A stretch of 46,264 nucleotides of DNA from Streptomyces sp. SM10 (GTDB lineage Bacteria; Actinomycetota; Actinomycetes; Streptomycetales; Streptomycetaceae). Each line of letters opens with the position of its first letter. Position 1 is the stretch's first letter. The stretch spans positions 1 to 46,264 of the forward strand of contig NZ_NEUF01000060.1 of the NCBI RefSeq assembly GCF_002910915.1. The letters run 5' to 3'. Made by a program: the position numbers and the translations under genes. The notes beneath the pieces were generated by a model that saw only the letters and a list, made by a program, of their open reading frames with translations, made no database searches and was not told the origin of the DNA. Below are positions 1 through 9,892 of this stretch, one piece after another.

Positions 1-171
1 CAGCAGCCTGAGCCACACCGCCTGTTCCAGGTCCGCGGCCTCGGTGCCCGCGGCCTGGGCCTCGGCCGCCGCCTCCGCGCGCACGAGCGCGCGCAGGGCC
101 AGGACGACGGCTCGCCCGCGGTCGGCCGAAGCCTCCGGGAGGGCCGCCGGAACATGATCAAGAAGTGTCAT
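1..171 (-). CDS. RNA polymerase sigma-70 family factor, N-terminal part (cut by window edge)
   Basis: Only the first 57 codons are inside the window, reading leftward from an ATG at 171. They are in frame, without stops, and rich in Ala, Glu and Leu. The segment DLEQAVWLRLL near the left edge resembles the start of sigma region 2 (consensus near DLxQExFLRLL), so a sigma-70-like factor is inferred. A GAGG sits just before the ATG on the minus strand, with unusually short spacing. The gene points the same way as the downstream-lying glycerophosphodiesterase gene but is separated from it by about 100 bp with a hairpin. The rest of the protein, including regions 2.4 and 4, cannot be seen, so the class of sigma factor is open. 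Confidence 0.55.
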   Translation of the reverse strand, partial: MTLLDHVPAALPEASADRGRAVVLALRALVRAEAAAEAQAAGTEAADLEQAVWLRLL

Positions 172-242
172 GCCTCGTCAACGCTCCCCGTGCGCCGCCG
201 GTTGCCGCACACGGGGAGCTCCACCCGACCGGGGCATGCCGG

Positions 243-267
243 CCGGGCGGCTGACGCGCCCGCCCGG
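243..267 (-). terminator. Hairpin after the glycerophosphodiesterase gene
   Basis: Arms CCGGGCGG (243-250) and CCGCCCGG (260-267) with a 9-nt loop, starting 10 bp beyond the stop of the gene at 277. There is no T-run, as is common for Streptomyces terminators. Confidence 0.5.
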
Positions 268-276
268 TTCCCTACG

Positions 277-1440
277 TCAGTCCCGGGCGAAGTCCGCGGC
301 CGCGAGCAGGGCGGTGTCCGGGTTGTCGGAGAAGATCCCGTCGATGCCCGCCTCGAAGTACACCCGCAGAGCGCCGAACGAGTCGCCGTACGCGTTCGGG
401 TCGGTGCCGCGCCGGAACTCCGCCGGCAGGAAGGTGTTCTCGTTGCGCAGTGTGTACGGGTGCAGGACCAGTCCCCGCGCGTGCGCGTCCGCGACCAGGG
501 TGGTGGGGGTGGTGAGCCGTCCCGCACCGTCCTTGGGGATGACCAGGTCCAGGGTGGGGCCGATGCCCTGGGCGAACGAGGCGATCCACTTCAGCCCGGC
601 GGGCGTCACCAGGTCGGCGACGGTACGGGGATCGCCGGCCTCCACGAAGTCCCAGGGCCGCTCCTTCGGCCCGGACAGCAGGACGACACGGGGCGTGGAG
701 ACGAGCTTCGACAGCCTCTGCATCGAGCTCGGCTCGAAGGACTGGAGGATCAGCGGCGAGTTCGCCCGGTGCCGGCCGTGGCGGCGCAGCAGCTTCGCGA
801 GCGGCTCCTCCAGGGAGAGCCCCAGCCCCCTGAAGTAGGAGGGGTGCTTGGTCTCGACGTAGAGCCAGACGGGCCGTCCACGCCTGCGGCCCTCCGTCTC
901 GGCCCAGCGCAGGACCTCCTCGAAGGTGGGGATCTCCCAGCGTCCGTCGTACAGCGTGTTCTCCTGGCGGTTGCCGGGAATGCGCTCCTTCGCCCGGAGG
1001 GTCTTCAGCTCGGCGAGGGTGAAGTCCTCGGTGAACCAGCCGGTGAGCGGGACGCCGTCGACCTTCTTGGTGGCCTTGCGGCTCGCGAATTCGGGGTGGT
1101 CGGCGACGTCCGTGGTGCCGGTGATGTCGTTCTCGTGCCGGCAGACCAGATGGCCGTCCTTCGTCGGCACGAGGTCCTGCTCGACGATGTGGGCGCCCAT
1201 GTCCAGCGCGAGCTGGTACGAGCCGAGGGTGTGCTCGGGGCGGTAGCCGCTGGCACCGCGGTGGCCGATGACGGTCGGCACGGGCAGGTCCCGGTAGGAG
1301 CCGCTCCCCGCGCCCCGGCCGTCGGGGGCGCCACGCCCGGCGGCGTGCGCCGTTCCGGGGATTCCGAGGGCCGCCGTGCCGAGGACGGCCGCCCCCAGGA
1401 GGGTCCGCCGACCGGGTGCAGTCTGCGCGCGCTCTGTCAT
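277..1440 (-). CDS. glpQ: Secreted glycerophosphodiester phosphodiesterase
   Basis: 387 aa. It hydrolyses glycerophosphodiesters to glycerol 3-phosphate and an alcohol, outside the membrane. The start MTER at 1440 is chosen because a GAGGAGC ribosome site lies just upstream and because it leaves a proper signal: two arginines in GRRTLLG followed by a hydrophobic stretch ending AHA, a likely Tat-type export signal. An in-frame ATG at 1542 would bury this signal. The GDPD fold motifs follow: HRGASGYRPEHT near residue 60, then an EQD metal-site pair, and a later CRHE. Later segments such as YVETK and the C-terminal DNPD also fit GDPDs. Length fits secreted Streptomyces members. It probably recovers phosphate or glycerol from lipid head groups or teichoic acids. 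Confidence 0.88.
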   Translation of the reverse strand: MTERAQTAPGRRTLLGAAVLGTAALGIPGTAHAAGRGAPDGRGAGSGSYRDLPVPTVIGHRGASGYRPEHTLGSYQLALDMGAHIVEQDLVPTKDGHLVCRHENDITGTTDVADHPEFASRKATKKVDGVPLTGWFTEDFTLAELKTLRAKERIPGNRQENTLYDGRWEIPTFEEVLRWAETEGRRRGRPVWLYVETKHPSYFRGLGLSLEEPLAKLLRRHGRHRANSPLILQSFEPSSMQRLSKLVSTPRVVLLSGPKERPWDFVEAGDPRTVADLVTPAGLKWIASFAQGIGPTLDLVIPKDGAGRLTTPTTLVADAHARGLVLHPYTLRNENTFLPAEFRRGTDPNAYGDSFGALRVYFEAGIDGIFSDNPDTALLAAADFARD

Positions 1441-1672
1441 GAATGCTCCTCGCGTGTGATGTCCGGCACCTTCGGGGGAGGATTGATCGTAGGCAGCTAC
1501 GCCATCGGTGGGGCGGCCCGTGGACGAACATGGCGGAAACACACGTCAACACTGCGTATCGGCTCGGTGAACCCGATGTGCGCAGAGGCGGTACCCGCGA
1601 GTATCGTCCTCACCTGCACAGACCCTCGCGAATTCCCGCACCGGCCGCCCGGCCACGACACCGGAGGAAGCG

Positions 1673-2344
1673 TTGTCCCGACTCACGGTCATCAAGGCAG
1701 TGCTCGGACCGATCCTGCGCCTGCTCTTCCGGCCCCAGGTGGAAGGCGTCGAGAACATCCCGGGGACCGGGCCGGTGATCCTCGCGGGCAACCACCTGAC
1801 GTTCATCGACTCGATGATCATGCCGATCTGCTGCGACCGGCCGGTGTTCTACATCGGTAAGGACGAGTACGTCACCGGCAAGGGGCTCAAGGGCCGGCTG
1901 ATGGCCTGGTTCTTCACCGGCTGCGGCATGATCCCGGTGGACCGGGACGGCGGACGCGGCGGTGTCGCGGCGCTCATGACGGGCCGGCGGATCCTGGAGG
2001 AGGGCCACGCCTTCGCCATCTACCCGGAGGGCACCCGCTCCCCCGACGGCAGGCTCTACCGGGGACGCACCGGGATCGCGCGGCTGACCCTGATGACCGG
2101 TGCGCCGGTGGTGCCGTTCGCGATGATCGGCACCGACAAGCTGCAGCCCGGCGGCGCCGGACTGCCCCGCCCGGGCAAGGTCACGGTCCGCTTCGGCGAG
2201 CCGATGGAGTTCTCCCGCTACGAGGGCATGGACCGCGACCGGTACGTCCTGCGGGCGGTGACGGACTCGGTCATGGCCGAGGTCATGCGGCTGTCCGGCC
2301 AGGAGTACGTCGACATGTACGCCACGAAGGCCAAGGCCGCCTGA
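1673..2344 (+). CDS. 1-acylglycerol-3-phosphate O-acyltransferase (PlsC family)
   Basis: 223 aa. PlsC-type acyltransferases transfer an acyl chain to lysophosphatidic acid at the inner face of the membrane. The catalytic box NHLTFID gives the H(X)4D pair at His41 and Asp46, and YPEGTRS around residue 119 is the second conserved acyl/phosphate-binding block. The TTG start at 1673 is preferred because GGAGGAAG lies 4-11 bp upstream and the next in-frame Met is far inside the domain. It is divergent from the glpQ-like gene (about 230 bp between) and convergent with the efflux gene, from which it is separated by a strong hairpin. Streptomyces carry many PlsC paralogues, so its exact acceptor is not known. 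Confidence 0.88.
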   Translation: MSRLTVIKAVLGPILRLLFRPQVEGVENIPGTGPVILAGNHLTFIDSMIMPICCDRPVFYIGKDEYVTGKGLKGRLMAWFFTGCGMIPVDRDGGRGGVAALMTGRRILEEGHAFAIYPEGTRSPDGRLYRGRTGIARLTLMTGAPVVPFAMIGTDKLQPGGAGLPRPGKVTVRFGEPMEFSRYEGMDRDRYVLRAVTDSVMAEVMRLSGQEYVDMYATKAKAA

Positions 2345-2361
2345 GCCGTACAAATGCTTCC

Positions 2362-2394
2362 GAGTGGCCCGGCGCGATGCGCGCCGGGCCACTC
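2362..2394. terminator. Bidirectional terminator between PlsC-like and efflux genes
   Basis: Perfect 15-bp stem, GAGTGGCCCGGCGCG at 2362-2376 paired with 2380-2394, with only a 3-nt loop. It lies between two convergent genes and its right arm runs into the stop codon of the efflux gene at 2393-2395. Confidence 0.85.
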
Positions 2395-3940
2395 ACTCGT
2401 CCGGGATGATGCCGTCCTCGAGCTCCTGGTCACGCAGCAGGAACCACGCCGCCACCGCCGTCGCGAGCAGCACCACGGCGCCGACCGCCGCTGACACCCG
2501 GAGCCCGTTGACGAAGGCCTCCTGCGCCGCGACGACGAGCTCGCTCCCCTGCTGTGAGGGAAGGCGCTCGGCGGTCTCCACGGCCCCGCCGAGCGATTCG
2601 TGGGCGGCCGCGGCAGCGGACGCCGGGATGCCCTCGGGTGTCCCGAACCCCTTGTAGACCCCGGTGACGATGGAGCCGAGCAGGGCGATGCCGAGGGCCG
2701 CGCCGAGCTCGTAGGCCGTCTCGGACACCGCGGACGCCGACCCCGCCTGCTCCTTGGGGACGCTGGAGAGGATCACGTCGGAGGTGACGGTGAAGGCGAA
2801 TCCCGCGCCGACACCCACCACCAGGAGCAGGACACCGATCAGCGGATAGCCGGTCTCCTTGTGGATCACCGTGACCGTCGCGAGCGACACGCCGATGGCG
2901 CCGAGCCCGACGGCGACCACGGAACGCACGGAGTAGTGGCGTGCCACCCTCCCGGCCAGCAGCCCGGCGGTCACCGCGCCGACGGCGGCGGGAAGTTCGG
3001 CGAGCCCGGCCTCCAGGGGGCCCCGGCCCTGGACCAGCTGCAGGAACTGGGAGAGGAAGAAGACGATGCCGGAGAGGCCGAGGATGGTCAGGAGGTCGGC
3101 CAGGACCGCGCCGGAGAACCCCCGGTGGTGGAAGAGCCGCATGTCGAGCAGCGGGGCGGGGAGCTTCAGCTGACGGCGCACGAACCAGGTGAGCGCCAGC
3201 ACCCCGCCCACGGCGGCAGCGACGTTCTCCCAGCTCACACCGTGTGCGGCCGCCTCCTTGATGGCGTACACGACGCCGATCATGCCGACCAGGGAGAGCC
3301 CCACGCTGAGCAGGTCCCAGGGGCCGGGCGCCGGGTTCTTGGACTCGGGGATCATCTTGACGCCGACAGCGACGAGGACCGCCATCACGGGCAGGTTGAT
3401 CAAAAAGACGGAGCCCCACCAGAAGTGCTCCAGCAGCAGCCCGCCCACGACGGGGCCGACGGCGGCACCCGCCGAGGCCATGGCGCCCCAGATACCGACG
3501 GCGAGGCTGCGTTCGCGCGGGTCGTGGAAGAGGTTGCGGATCAGGGCGAGCGTGGACGGCATCAGGGTGGCGCCCGCGACGCCGAGCAGTGCCCTGGCCA
3601 CGATCATCATCTCGGGGCTGGAGGCGTAGGCGTTGAGCACGGACACCGCCCCGAAGGCGGTGGCCCCGGTCAGCAGCAGTTTCTTGCGGCCGATGCGGTC
3701 ACCGAGGCTGCCCATGGAGACGAGGAGCCCGGCGATCACGAAGGAGTAGACGTCTCCGATCCAGAGCAGCTGGGTGCCGGTCGGCTCCAGGTCCTCGCTG
3801 AGGAACGGGGTCGCCAGTCCGAGGACCGTCGCGTCGACGGCGACCAGCAGCACGGCGAGGACGAGGACGGCGAGGGCGATCCATCGGCCCGGATGGTGCG
3901 GGTCGCCCGTGACGCCCGCCCGCTGAGAGGTGCTGCTCAT
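2393..3940 (-). CDS. MFS multidrug efflux transporter, DHA2 (14-TM) family
   Basis: 515 aa. Proton-driven exporter of the EmrB/QacA/SmvA type. About 14 hydrophobic segments can be counted. The first helix carries the DxT pair in VAVDATVLGLATPFL (motif D1 of DHA2 pumps), GDRIGRKKLLL after helix 2 is MFS motif A, and a glycine-rich GAAVGPVVGGLL in helix 5 is motif C of antiporters. The start at 3940 (MSST) overlaps the last bases of the TetR gene by 4 bp (ATGA), so the two are translationally coupled. The pairing with a local TetR repressor suggests the pump is induced by its own substrate. The substrate cannot be told from sequence. Confidence 0.9.
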   Translation of the reverse strand: MSSTSQRAGVTGDPHHPGRWIALAVLVLAVLLVAVDATVLGLATPFLSEDLEPTGTQLLWIGDVYSFVIAGLLVSMGSLGDRIGRKKLLLTGATAFGAVSVLNAYASSPEMMIVARALLGVAGATLMPSTLALIRNLFHDPRERSLAVGIWGAMASAGAAVGPVVGGLLLEHFWWGSVFLINLPVMAVLVAVGVKMIPESKNPAPGPWDLLSVGLSLVGMIGVVYAIKEAAAHGVSWENVAAAVGGVLALTWFVRRQLKLPAPLLDMRLFHHRGFSGAVLADLLTILGLSGIVFFLSQFLQLVQGRGPLEAGLAELPAAVGAVTAGLLAGRVARHYSVRSVVAVGLGAIGVSLATVTVIHKETGYPLIGVLLLVVGVGAGFAFTVTSDVILSSVPKEQAGSASAVSETAYELGAALGIALLGSIVTGVYKGFGTPEGIPASAAAAAHESLGGAVETAERLPSQQGSELVVAAQEAFVNGLRVSAAVGAVVLLATAVAAWFLLRDQELEDGIIPDE

Positions 3941-4488
3941 TTCTCCACGCTCCGGCGTGCTCCGCCGAGGAGCAACTCGACGATCATGTAGGGGAAGTCC
4001 TGTGCGGCGACCCTGCCGGTCTGCACGGACCACGCACAGCTCCCGATCAGGCCGTACAGCGCCTCGGTGAGCCAGGCCGGGGTGAGGTCGATCCGGAATT
4101 CGCCGCGTTCCTGGCCGCGGCGGAAGAAGGCGGAGACCCGCGTGTCGAGCCGGCTCCACCCCTCGTTGACGTCGTCGCCCTCGAAGAGCTGGTTCTCGGT
4201 GACGAGGAAGGACAACAGCCCCGCACTCGGCTCGACCGCGGCGATGAGCCGCCGCAGCCCGTCCTCGGCGCCGCCCTCGTCGAGCCCGGCCGCGTCCAGG
4301 GCTGCCTCGAACTCCCTGATCCCGAGGTCTTCCAACGCTCCGACCAGGGCGTCCCGCCCGGCGAAGTGCCGGTGGAGGGTGGCGCGGCCGATGCCGGCGG
4401 CCCGGGCGACCTCGTCCATGGTCGCCGTGGATTTTCGGGTGAGCAGGGCGGCGGCGCTCCGCAGCACCTGCTCGCGATCGAGAGTCAT
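3937..4488 (-). CDS. TetR-family repressor of the adjacent efflux pump
   Basis: 183 aa. The N-terminal 45 residues form a TetR helix-turn-helix: MDEVARAAGIGRATLHRHFAG contains the recognition helix ATLHRHF typical of the family. The C-terminal all-alpha domain is the ligand pocket and is not conserved enough to name a ligand. It is the first gene of a two-gene operon and overlaps the pump gene by 4 bp. Perfect operator-like sequence lies directly upstream of its start (see 4488-4525), so autorepression together with the pump is the expected arrangement. Confidence 0.9.
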   Translation of the reverse strand: MTLDREQVLRSAAALLTRKSTATMDEVARAAGIGRATLHRHFAGRDALVGALEDLGIREFEAALDAAGLDEGGAEDGLRRLIAAVEPSAGLLSFLVTENQLFEGDDVNEGWSRLDTRVSAFFRRGQERGEFRIDLTPAWLTEALYGLIGSCAWSVQTGRVAAQDFPYMIVELLLGGARRSVEK

Positions 4489-4525
4489 GAGACGACATTA
4501 ACTCAACTGAGACGACAACGTCTCA
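4488..4525. promoter_or_regulatory. Putative TetR operator: palindrome plus direct repeat
   Basis: The palindrome TGAGACG, 4-base spacer ACAA, CGTCTCA lies at 4508-4525. The ten bases TGAGACGACA occur at 4488-4497 and again at 4508-4517, exactly 20 bp apart, and the first copy starts on the first base of the ATG of the regulator gene. This is what is seen. Binding by the neighbouring TetR protein is inferred from position. Confidence 0.7.
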
Positions 4526-4569
4526 TCTCTCATGATCCACCATCGATCACGAGAGGCCAGCTCCTCCCC

Positions 4570-4611
4570 GACCGCCGATCACCGACCGCCGATCACCGAC
4601 CGCCGATCACC
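4570..4611. repeat. Three tandem copies of a 14-bp unit
   Basis: The unit GACCGCCGATCACC is repeated three times without change at 4570-4583, 4584-4597 and 4598-4611, in the 280-bp gap between the TetR gene and the carboxylesterase remnant. Apart from this and the TetR operator, nothing recognisable was seen in that gap. Confidence 0.9.
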
Positions 4612-4767
4612 GTGGGGCAGCATCCAACACATTCTATCACCGTGTGTAATCAAACGACAGCTCTGGGTATGTGCGCCCCACCGCGCGCGACGCCCGGTGC
4701 GACGCCTGACGGGTGGTCGCCCGGCACCCCGATGGCCGGTCCATGGCCACCGACCCCAAGGAGACAG

Positions 4768-4999
4768 ATGTCCGGACAGAGCACGGTCGAGGTCGCGGCG
4801 GCATACGGCTCGGTGTCGGGGACCATGGCGGACGGCATCGCCCGCTTCCTCGGAATGCCCTACGACCGCGCCCCGATCGGTGAGCCGCGTTTCGCCGCTC
4901 CCCTGCCGCGCCCATGACAACACCGCGACCCACCGGGTACTCGACGACCCGCGCGGGACCGAGCGCGAACTGTGGGACGGCAGCCTCGGCACGGACTGA
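4768..4999 (+). pseudogene. Type-B carboxylesterase remnant with its centre deleted
   Basis: From an ATG at 4768, preceded by AAGGAGACAG, the first ~45 residues match the start of type-B carboxylesterases: VEVAAAYGSVSGT, then DGIARFLGMPYDRAPIG, then EPRFAAP. The frame then hits a stop at 4917. In the next frame, from about 4913 to 4999, the translation runs HDNTATHRVLDDP, RGTERELWDG and then stops, which looks like the extreme C-terminus of the same family. About 400 residues, including the GESAG serine elbow, are missing. The simplest reading is an internal deletion with a frame change at the junction. No catalytic residue survives, so the remnant cannot be an active esterase. Confidence 0.72.
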
Positions 5000-5082
5000 C
5001 AGCAGGCCGGCGAAGGGCCGAGGAGTCGGCACACGGCCGCCGCCACCCTCCCCGGACGGGCGGGCCGGGGCACCATGGCGTC

Positions 5083-5583
5083 ATGAAGCCGCTGCTGCTG
5101 ATCGACATCGACGGTCCGCTGAACCCCTACGCGGCCCTGGCCCGCAGCCCCCTCCCTGAGGGATACACCCTCCACAGGATGCGGCCGACGGGGTGGAAGG
5201 AGGGGACCCCGCTGCCCGTCCTGCTCAGCCCCGCACACGGCGACGAGCTGCTGGCCCTCGCCGAGTGGTACGAGCTCGTCTGGGCGACCACCTGGAAGGA
5301 CGAGGCCAACGAGTGGGTCGGCCCGCGCATCGGGCTGCCCCCGTTGCCGTACATCGACTGGCCCGCGATGCACACCCTCCGGCAGGACGGGACGTACTGG
5401 AAGACGCGCTACGTCGTCGACTACGCGGACGGGAGGCCGTTCGCCTGGGTCGACGACGAGATCTCGGAGCGCGACAGGTCCTGGGTCGCCGCGCACCACC
5501 CGGGGCAGGCCCTGCTGCGGCGGGTCGACCCCTGGGTGGGCCTGGTGCGCGAGGACTTCGAGGTGCTCGCCGCCTGGGTGTGA
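5083..5583 (+). CDS. HAD-like domain protein
   Basis: 166 aa. Starts MKPLLLIDIDGPLNP, with a DxDG element where HAD-superfamily enzymes have their DxD nucleophile motif. VWATTW after residue 60 corresponds to motif II (hydrophobic strand ending in Thr/Ser), and WVDDE near residue 125 fits the DD of motif IV. A substrate cannot be named. The ATG at 5083 is chosen over upstream starts because homologous HAD proteins begin right at the first beta strand. It stands alone between the esterase remnant and the convergent aldo/keto reductase, with a gap of 46 bp to the latter. Confidence 0.75.
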   Translation: MKPLLLIDIDGPLNPYAALARSPLPEGYTLHRMRPTGWKEGTPLPVLLSPAHGDELLALAEWYELVWATTWKDEANEWVGPRIGLPPLPYIDWPAMHTLRQDGTYWKTRYVVDYADGRPFAWVDDEISERDRSWVAAHHPGQALLRRVDPWVGLVREDFEVLAAWV

Positions 5584-5629
5584 GCACGCCGACGGCCCTG
5601 GGCGTGAGCACGGCGAGGACCGGGCTCGC

Positions 5630-6601
5630 TCAGCTCCAGGGCAGTGAGGCGCGGTGGCGCCAGTACGCCTCCGGCTCCTCCACCAGGGCGGCCAGCCGGT
5701 CCAGCCGGCCCGGGTCGAGGTCGAGCAGCGGCGCGTGCAGATTGGCCGACAGCTGGGCGACGGTGGCGGCACCGGACAGGACGACTCCGGCCCACGGCTG
5801 GTGCAGCCCGAGCGCCAGGGCCACGGCGTCCGCTTCCAGCCCGGCTTCGGCGCCGATCTCCCGGACGACGGCGGGGGCCTCGGTCCCGGCGAGCCGGCCG
5901 TTGGCCATGGCCTCCTTGACGATGACGGTGAGCCCCGCGTCGTGGGCCTCGGCGAGCGCGGGTCCGGCGGAGGTCTCCAGGGCGTTGTAGGTGGCCTGGA
6001 CGGTGCGGAAGAGCGGCTCACCGTCCACGGTCACGGAGAGGGCGGCCCGGACGGCGTCGGCCTGGGCGGGACCGCTCGTGGAGAAGCCGATCGTGGTGCC
6101 TCCGGCGGCGAGTTCCGCGAGACGGGCGTGCAGGTCCTTGTCGCCGAGCGCCGGGCTGTCGGCGGTCACCGAGTGGATCTGGTAGAGATCGAGCCGGTCG
6201 CCGAGCAGTCCGGCGCTCTCCGCGCGCTGGCGTTCGAAGGCGGCGAGACCGTGGTCCTTGACCTCGTGCGCCTCGGCGTCGAGGCGCCAGTCACCGGTGT
6301 ACGTGTAGCCCCATTTGCTGCCGACGACCACGTCCGTCACCTCGGGGCGGGCGATGAGCCACTCGGCGAGGAACTCCTCGGCCCGGCCGTAGGAGCGGGC
6401 GGCGTCGACGTAGCGCACGCCCTGGGCGTAGGCCGCGTCCAGGAGTTCATGGGTGCGGCTGCGTAGCGCGTCCACCCCCCGGTCCCCCGGCAGATCCCGG
6501 TCTCGGTGGGGTGTGATGTACGCGGGCCTGCCGACGGCGGCCAGGCCGAGCCCGATGTGCGAGGTCGGGGTGGTCGCTCGGTTGAGGCGGGCGAAGGGCA
6601 T
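5630..6601 (-). CDS. Aldo/keto reductase
   Basis: 323 aa. NAD(P)H-dependent oxidoreductase of the (beta/alpha)8 AKR fold. The catalytic tetrad is visible: Asp and Tyr in VDAARSYGRAEE, Lys in VVGSKWGY, and His in YQIHSV. The end of the barrel contains LSGAATVAQLSANL, the cofactor-binding block. ATG at 6601 is the only sensible start. It lies in the same direction as argH, 67 bp downstream of it, but an inverted repeat spans that gap and the start codon (6596-6662), which may uncouple the two. The substrate is unknown and nothing suggests a role in arginine synthesis. Confidence 0.88.
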   Translation of the reverse strand: MPFARLNRATTPTSHIGLGLAAVGRPAYITPHRDRDLPGDRGVDALRSRTHELLDAAYAQGVRYVDAARSYGRAEEFLAEWLIARPEVTDVVVGSKWGYTYTGDWRLDAEAHEVKDHGLAAFERQRAESAGLLGDRLDLYQIHSVTADSPALGDKDLHARLAELAAGGTTIGFSTSGPAQADAVRAALSVTVDGEPLFRTVQATYNALETSAGPALAEAHDAGLTVIVKEAMANGRLAGTEAPAVVREIGAEAGLEADAVALALGLHQPWAGVVLSGAATVAQLSANLHAPLLDLDPGRLDRLAALVEEPEAYWRHRASLPWS

Positions 6602-6662
6602 CGCGGGCTCCTCTGGGTCGGTCGTTCCGAACGCCTTCCCGTCAACGTAGCCCGCGATGCCC
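6596..6662 (-). promoter_or_regulatory. 14-bp inverted repeat covering the aldo/keto reductase start
   Basis: Arm GGGCATCGCGGGCT at 6596-6609 is perfectly complementary to 6649-6662, with 39 nt between. One arm contains the ATG and ribosome-site region of the reductase gene. The other lies just after the argH stop. As RNA it could terminate argH transcripts or mask the reductase start. Confidence 0.5.
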
Positions 6663-6668
6663 CCCGAA

Positions 6669-8485
<1,817 letters not shown>

Positions 8486-8526
8486 AACGTCCGTCACCGC
8501 GCGACCGTTCGAACGACAATGCCCTC

Positions 8527-9126
8527 ATGGGAAAGACACACGAACGCATCGACGGCCGGCTCCGGACCTTCATCGAGGAGCAGCCGCTCTTCTTCACCGC
8601 CACCTCACCCCTGGACGGCGACGGCACCATCAACCTCTCGCCCAAGGGGGTGAGCGGGTCGTTCGCCGTGATCGACGAACGGACCGTGGCCTACCTCGAC
8701 TTCGCCGGCAGCAATGCGGAGACCGTGGCCCACCTCCGGGAGAACGGGCGCATCACTCTGATGTGGTGCGCCTTCCAGGGACCCCCCAACATCGTCCGCG
8801 TGCACGGACGCGGTGAGCCTGTCTTCCGCGACGACCCGCGCTTCACCGGCCTTCTCGGCCACTTCCCCGGGGTGGACCCGACCCCCCACGGACTGCGCGC
8901 GATCATCGTGGTGACCGCCGAACTGATCCGGGACACCTGTGGTTACGCGGTGCCGTTCATGTCGTACGACGAGGACCGCTCCCTGCACGCCGACCGGTTC
9001 CGGCGCGAGGACGACGAGAGCCTCAGCGGCTACTTCGAGAAGAAGTCCGACATCGCGACCAGCATCGACGGTCTGCCGGGGCTCCCGCTGCCCCTGCCCC
9101 CGCTGCCCTCGTCGGCAGCGGGGTGA
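8527..9126 (+). CDS. Pyridoxamine 5'-phosphate oxidase-like (FMN-binding split barrel) protein
   Basis: 199 aa. The opening, with FIEEQPLFFTATS and then INLSPKG, is typical of the PNPOx-like family that contains FMN- or F420-binding oxidoreductases. The middle repeats the pattern AYLDFAGSNAETVAHL, which is the split-barrel core, and ITLMWCAFQGPP follows. True pyridoxine oxidases are different in length and termini, so vitamin B6 synthesis is not proposed. ATG at 8527 is the start. It is followed by a Pro/Leu-rich tail. Function unknown beyond flavin-type binding. Confidence 0.8.
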   Translation: MGKTHERIDGRLRTFIEEQPLFFTATSPLDGDGTINLSPKGVSGSFAVIDERTVAYLDFAGSNAETVAHLRENGRITLMWCAFQGPPNIVRVHGRGEPVFRDDPRFTGLLGHFPGVDPTPHGLRAIIVVTAELIRDTCGYAVPFMSYDEDRSLHADRFRREDDESLSGYFEKKSDIATSIDGLPGLPLPLPPLPSSAAG

Positions 9127-9190
9127 GGCGCTGGGCCGTACGGAGCAGGCGCGGTGGGGGCGTTCCGCGGCGCCCCGTACGGTCCGGAGC

Positions 9191-9892
9191 ATGCGCAGAT
9201 TCCTGGTGACCGCCTCGGTCCTGCTGGCACTGGCCGGTTCACTCGCGGCGCGGCCCGCGGAGCCGTCCCCCCTTCCGGAGCAGCTGGCCGACACTGGTGG
9301 AGGTACGCAGCTGATCACCGCCGAGGCCCCCGGCACGGACTCCACGACCGGCACGGTCACCTGGTGGGACCGGCGCGGGGGCGAATGGGTGGCCGCGGGC
9401 ACCGCGCCCGCGCGCTTCGGGGCGAACGGCCTGACCGAGGGCGCCACCCGGAGCCAGGGCACGAACACGACGCCCACCGGTCTCTACGACCTGCTCTACG
9501 CCTTCGGGACCTCGGCCGCCCCGCCCGGGACCCGCTACCCTTACCGGCGGATCGGCCAGGAGTCGTGGTGGTGCCAGGACAACGCGTCCTCGGCCTACAA
9601 CCGCTGGGTGGAGCCGAGGCCGGCCGACTGCCGGGCGGAGGAGTCGGAGCACCTCGTCGCCTACGCCACCCAGTACGCCCGGGCGCTCGTCGTCGGCTTC
9701 AACTACCACCGGCCGGTGCGGGGCAGGGGCGCCGGGATCTTCCTCCACGTCGACGGCAAGGGCGCGACCGCCGGCTGTGTGTCCGTGCCGGCGGCCGCCA
9801 TGGACCGGATCCTCGCCTGGGCCGATCCGGGCCGCCGTCCCCACATCGCGGTCGGGACGGCCTCCGGCCCCACCGCGATCACCCGCTACTGA
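9191..9892 (+). CDS. Exported L,D-transpeptidase-like (YkuD/ErfK) protein
   Basis: 233 aa. A short signal peptide ([20 protein letters not shown]) opens the protein. Near residue 180, [17 protein letters not shown] matches the YkuD active site, with a histidine followed about 10 residues later by GCVS where the cysteine is the nucleophile. Proteins of this fold cross-link peptidoglycan or modify it outside the membrane, though several Streptomyces members have unproved activity. The upstream part contains [10 protein letters not shown], the usual strand before the catalytic region. Its last 7 bp overlap the end of the convergent argR gene. Confidence 0.8.
   Translation: MRRFLVTASVLLALAGSLAARPAEPSPLPEQLADTGGGTQLITAEAPGTDSTTGTVTWWDRRGGEWVAAGTAPARFGANGLTEGATRSQGTNTTPTGLYDLLYAFGTSAAPPGTRYPYRRIGQESWWCQDNASSAYNRWVEPRPADCRAEESEHLVAYATQYARALVVGFNYHRPVRGRGAGIFLHVDGKGATAGCVSVPAAAMDRILAWADPGRRPHIAVGTASGPTAITRY

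Noticed and set aside
154..1860. Long plus-strand reading frame of 568 codons over the glycerophosphodiesterase gene
   Set aside because: It is antisense to a gene with full family motifs and signal peptide, and its translation is low-complexity Arg/Gly/Pro. High GC keeps antisense frames open.
4570..4611. CRISPR or iteron origin from the 14-bp tandem units
   Set aside because: Three contiguous copies with no spacers and no cas or replication gene near. A simple tandem duplication explains it.
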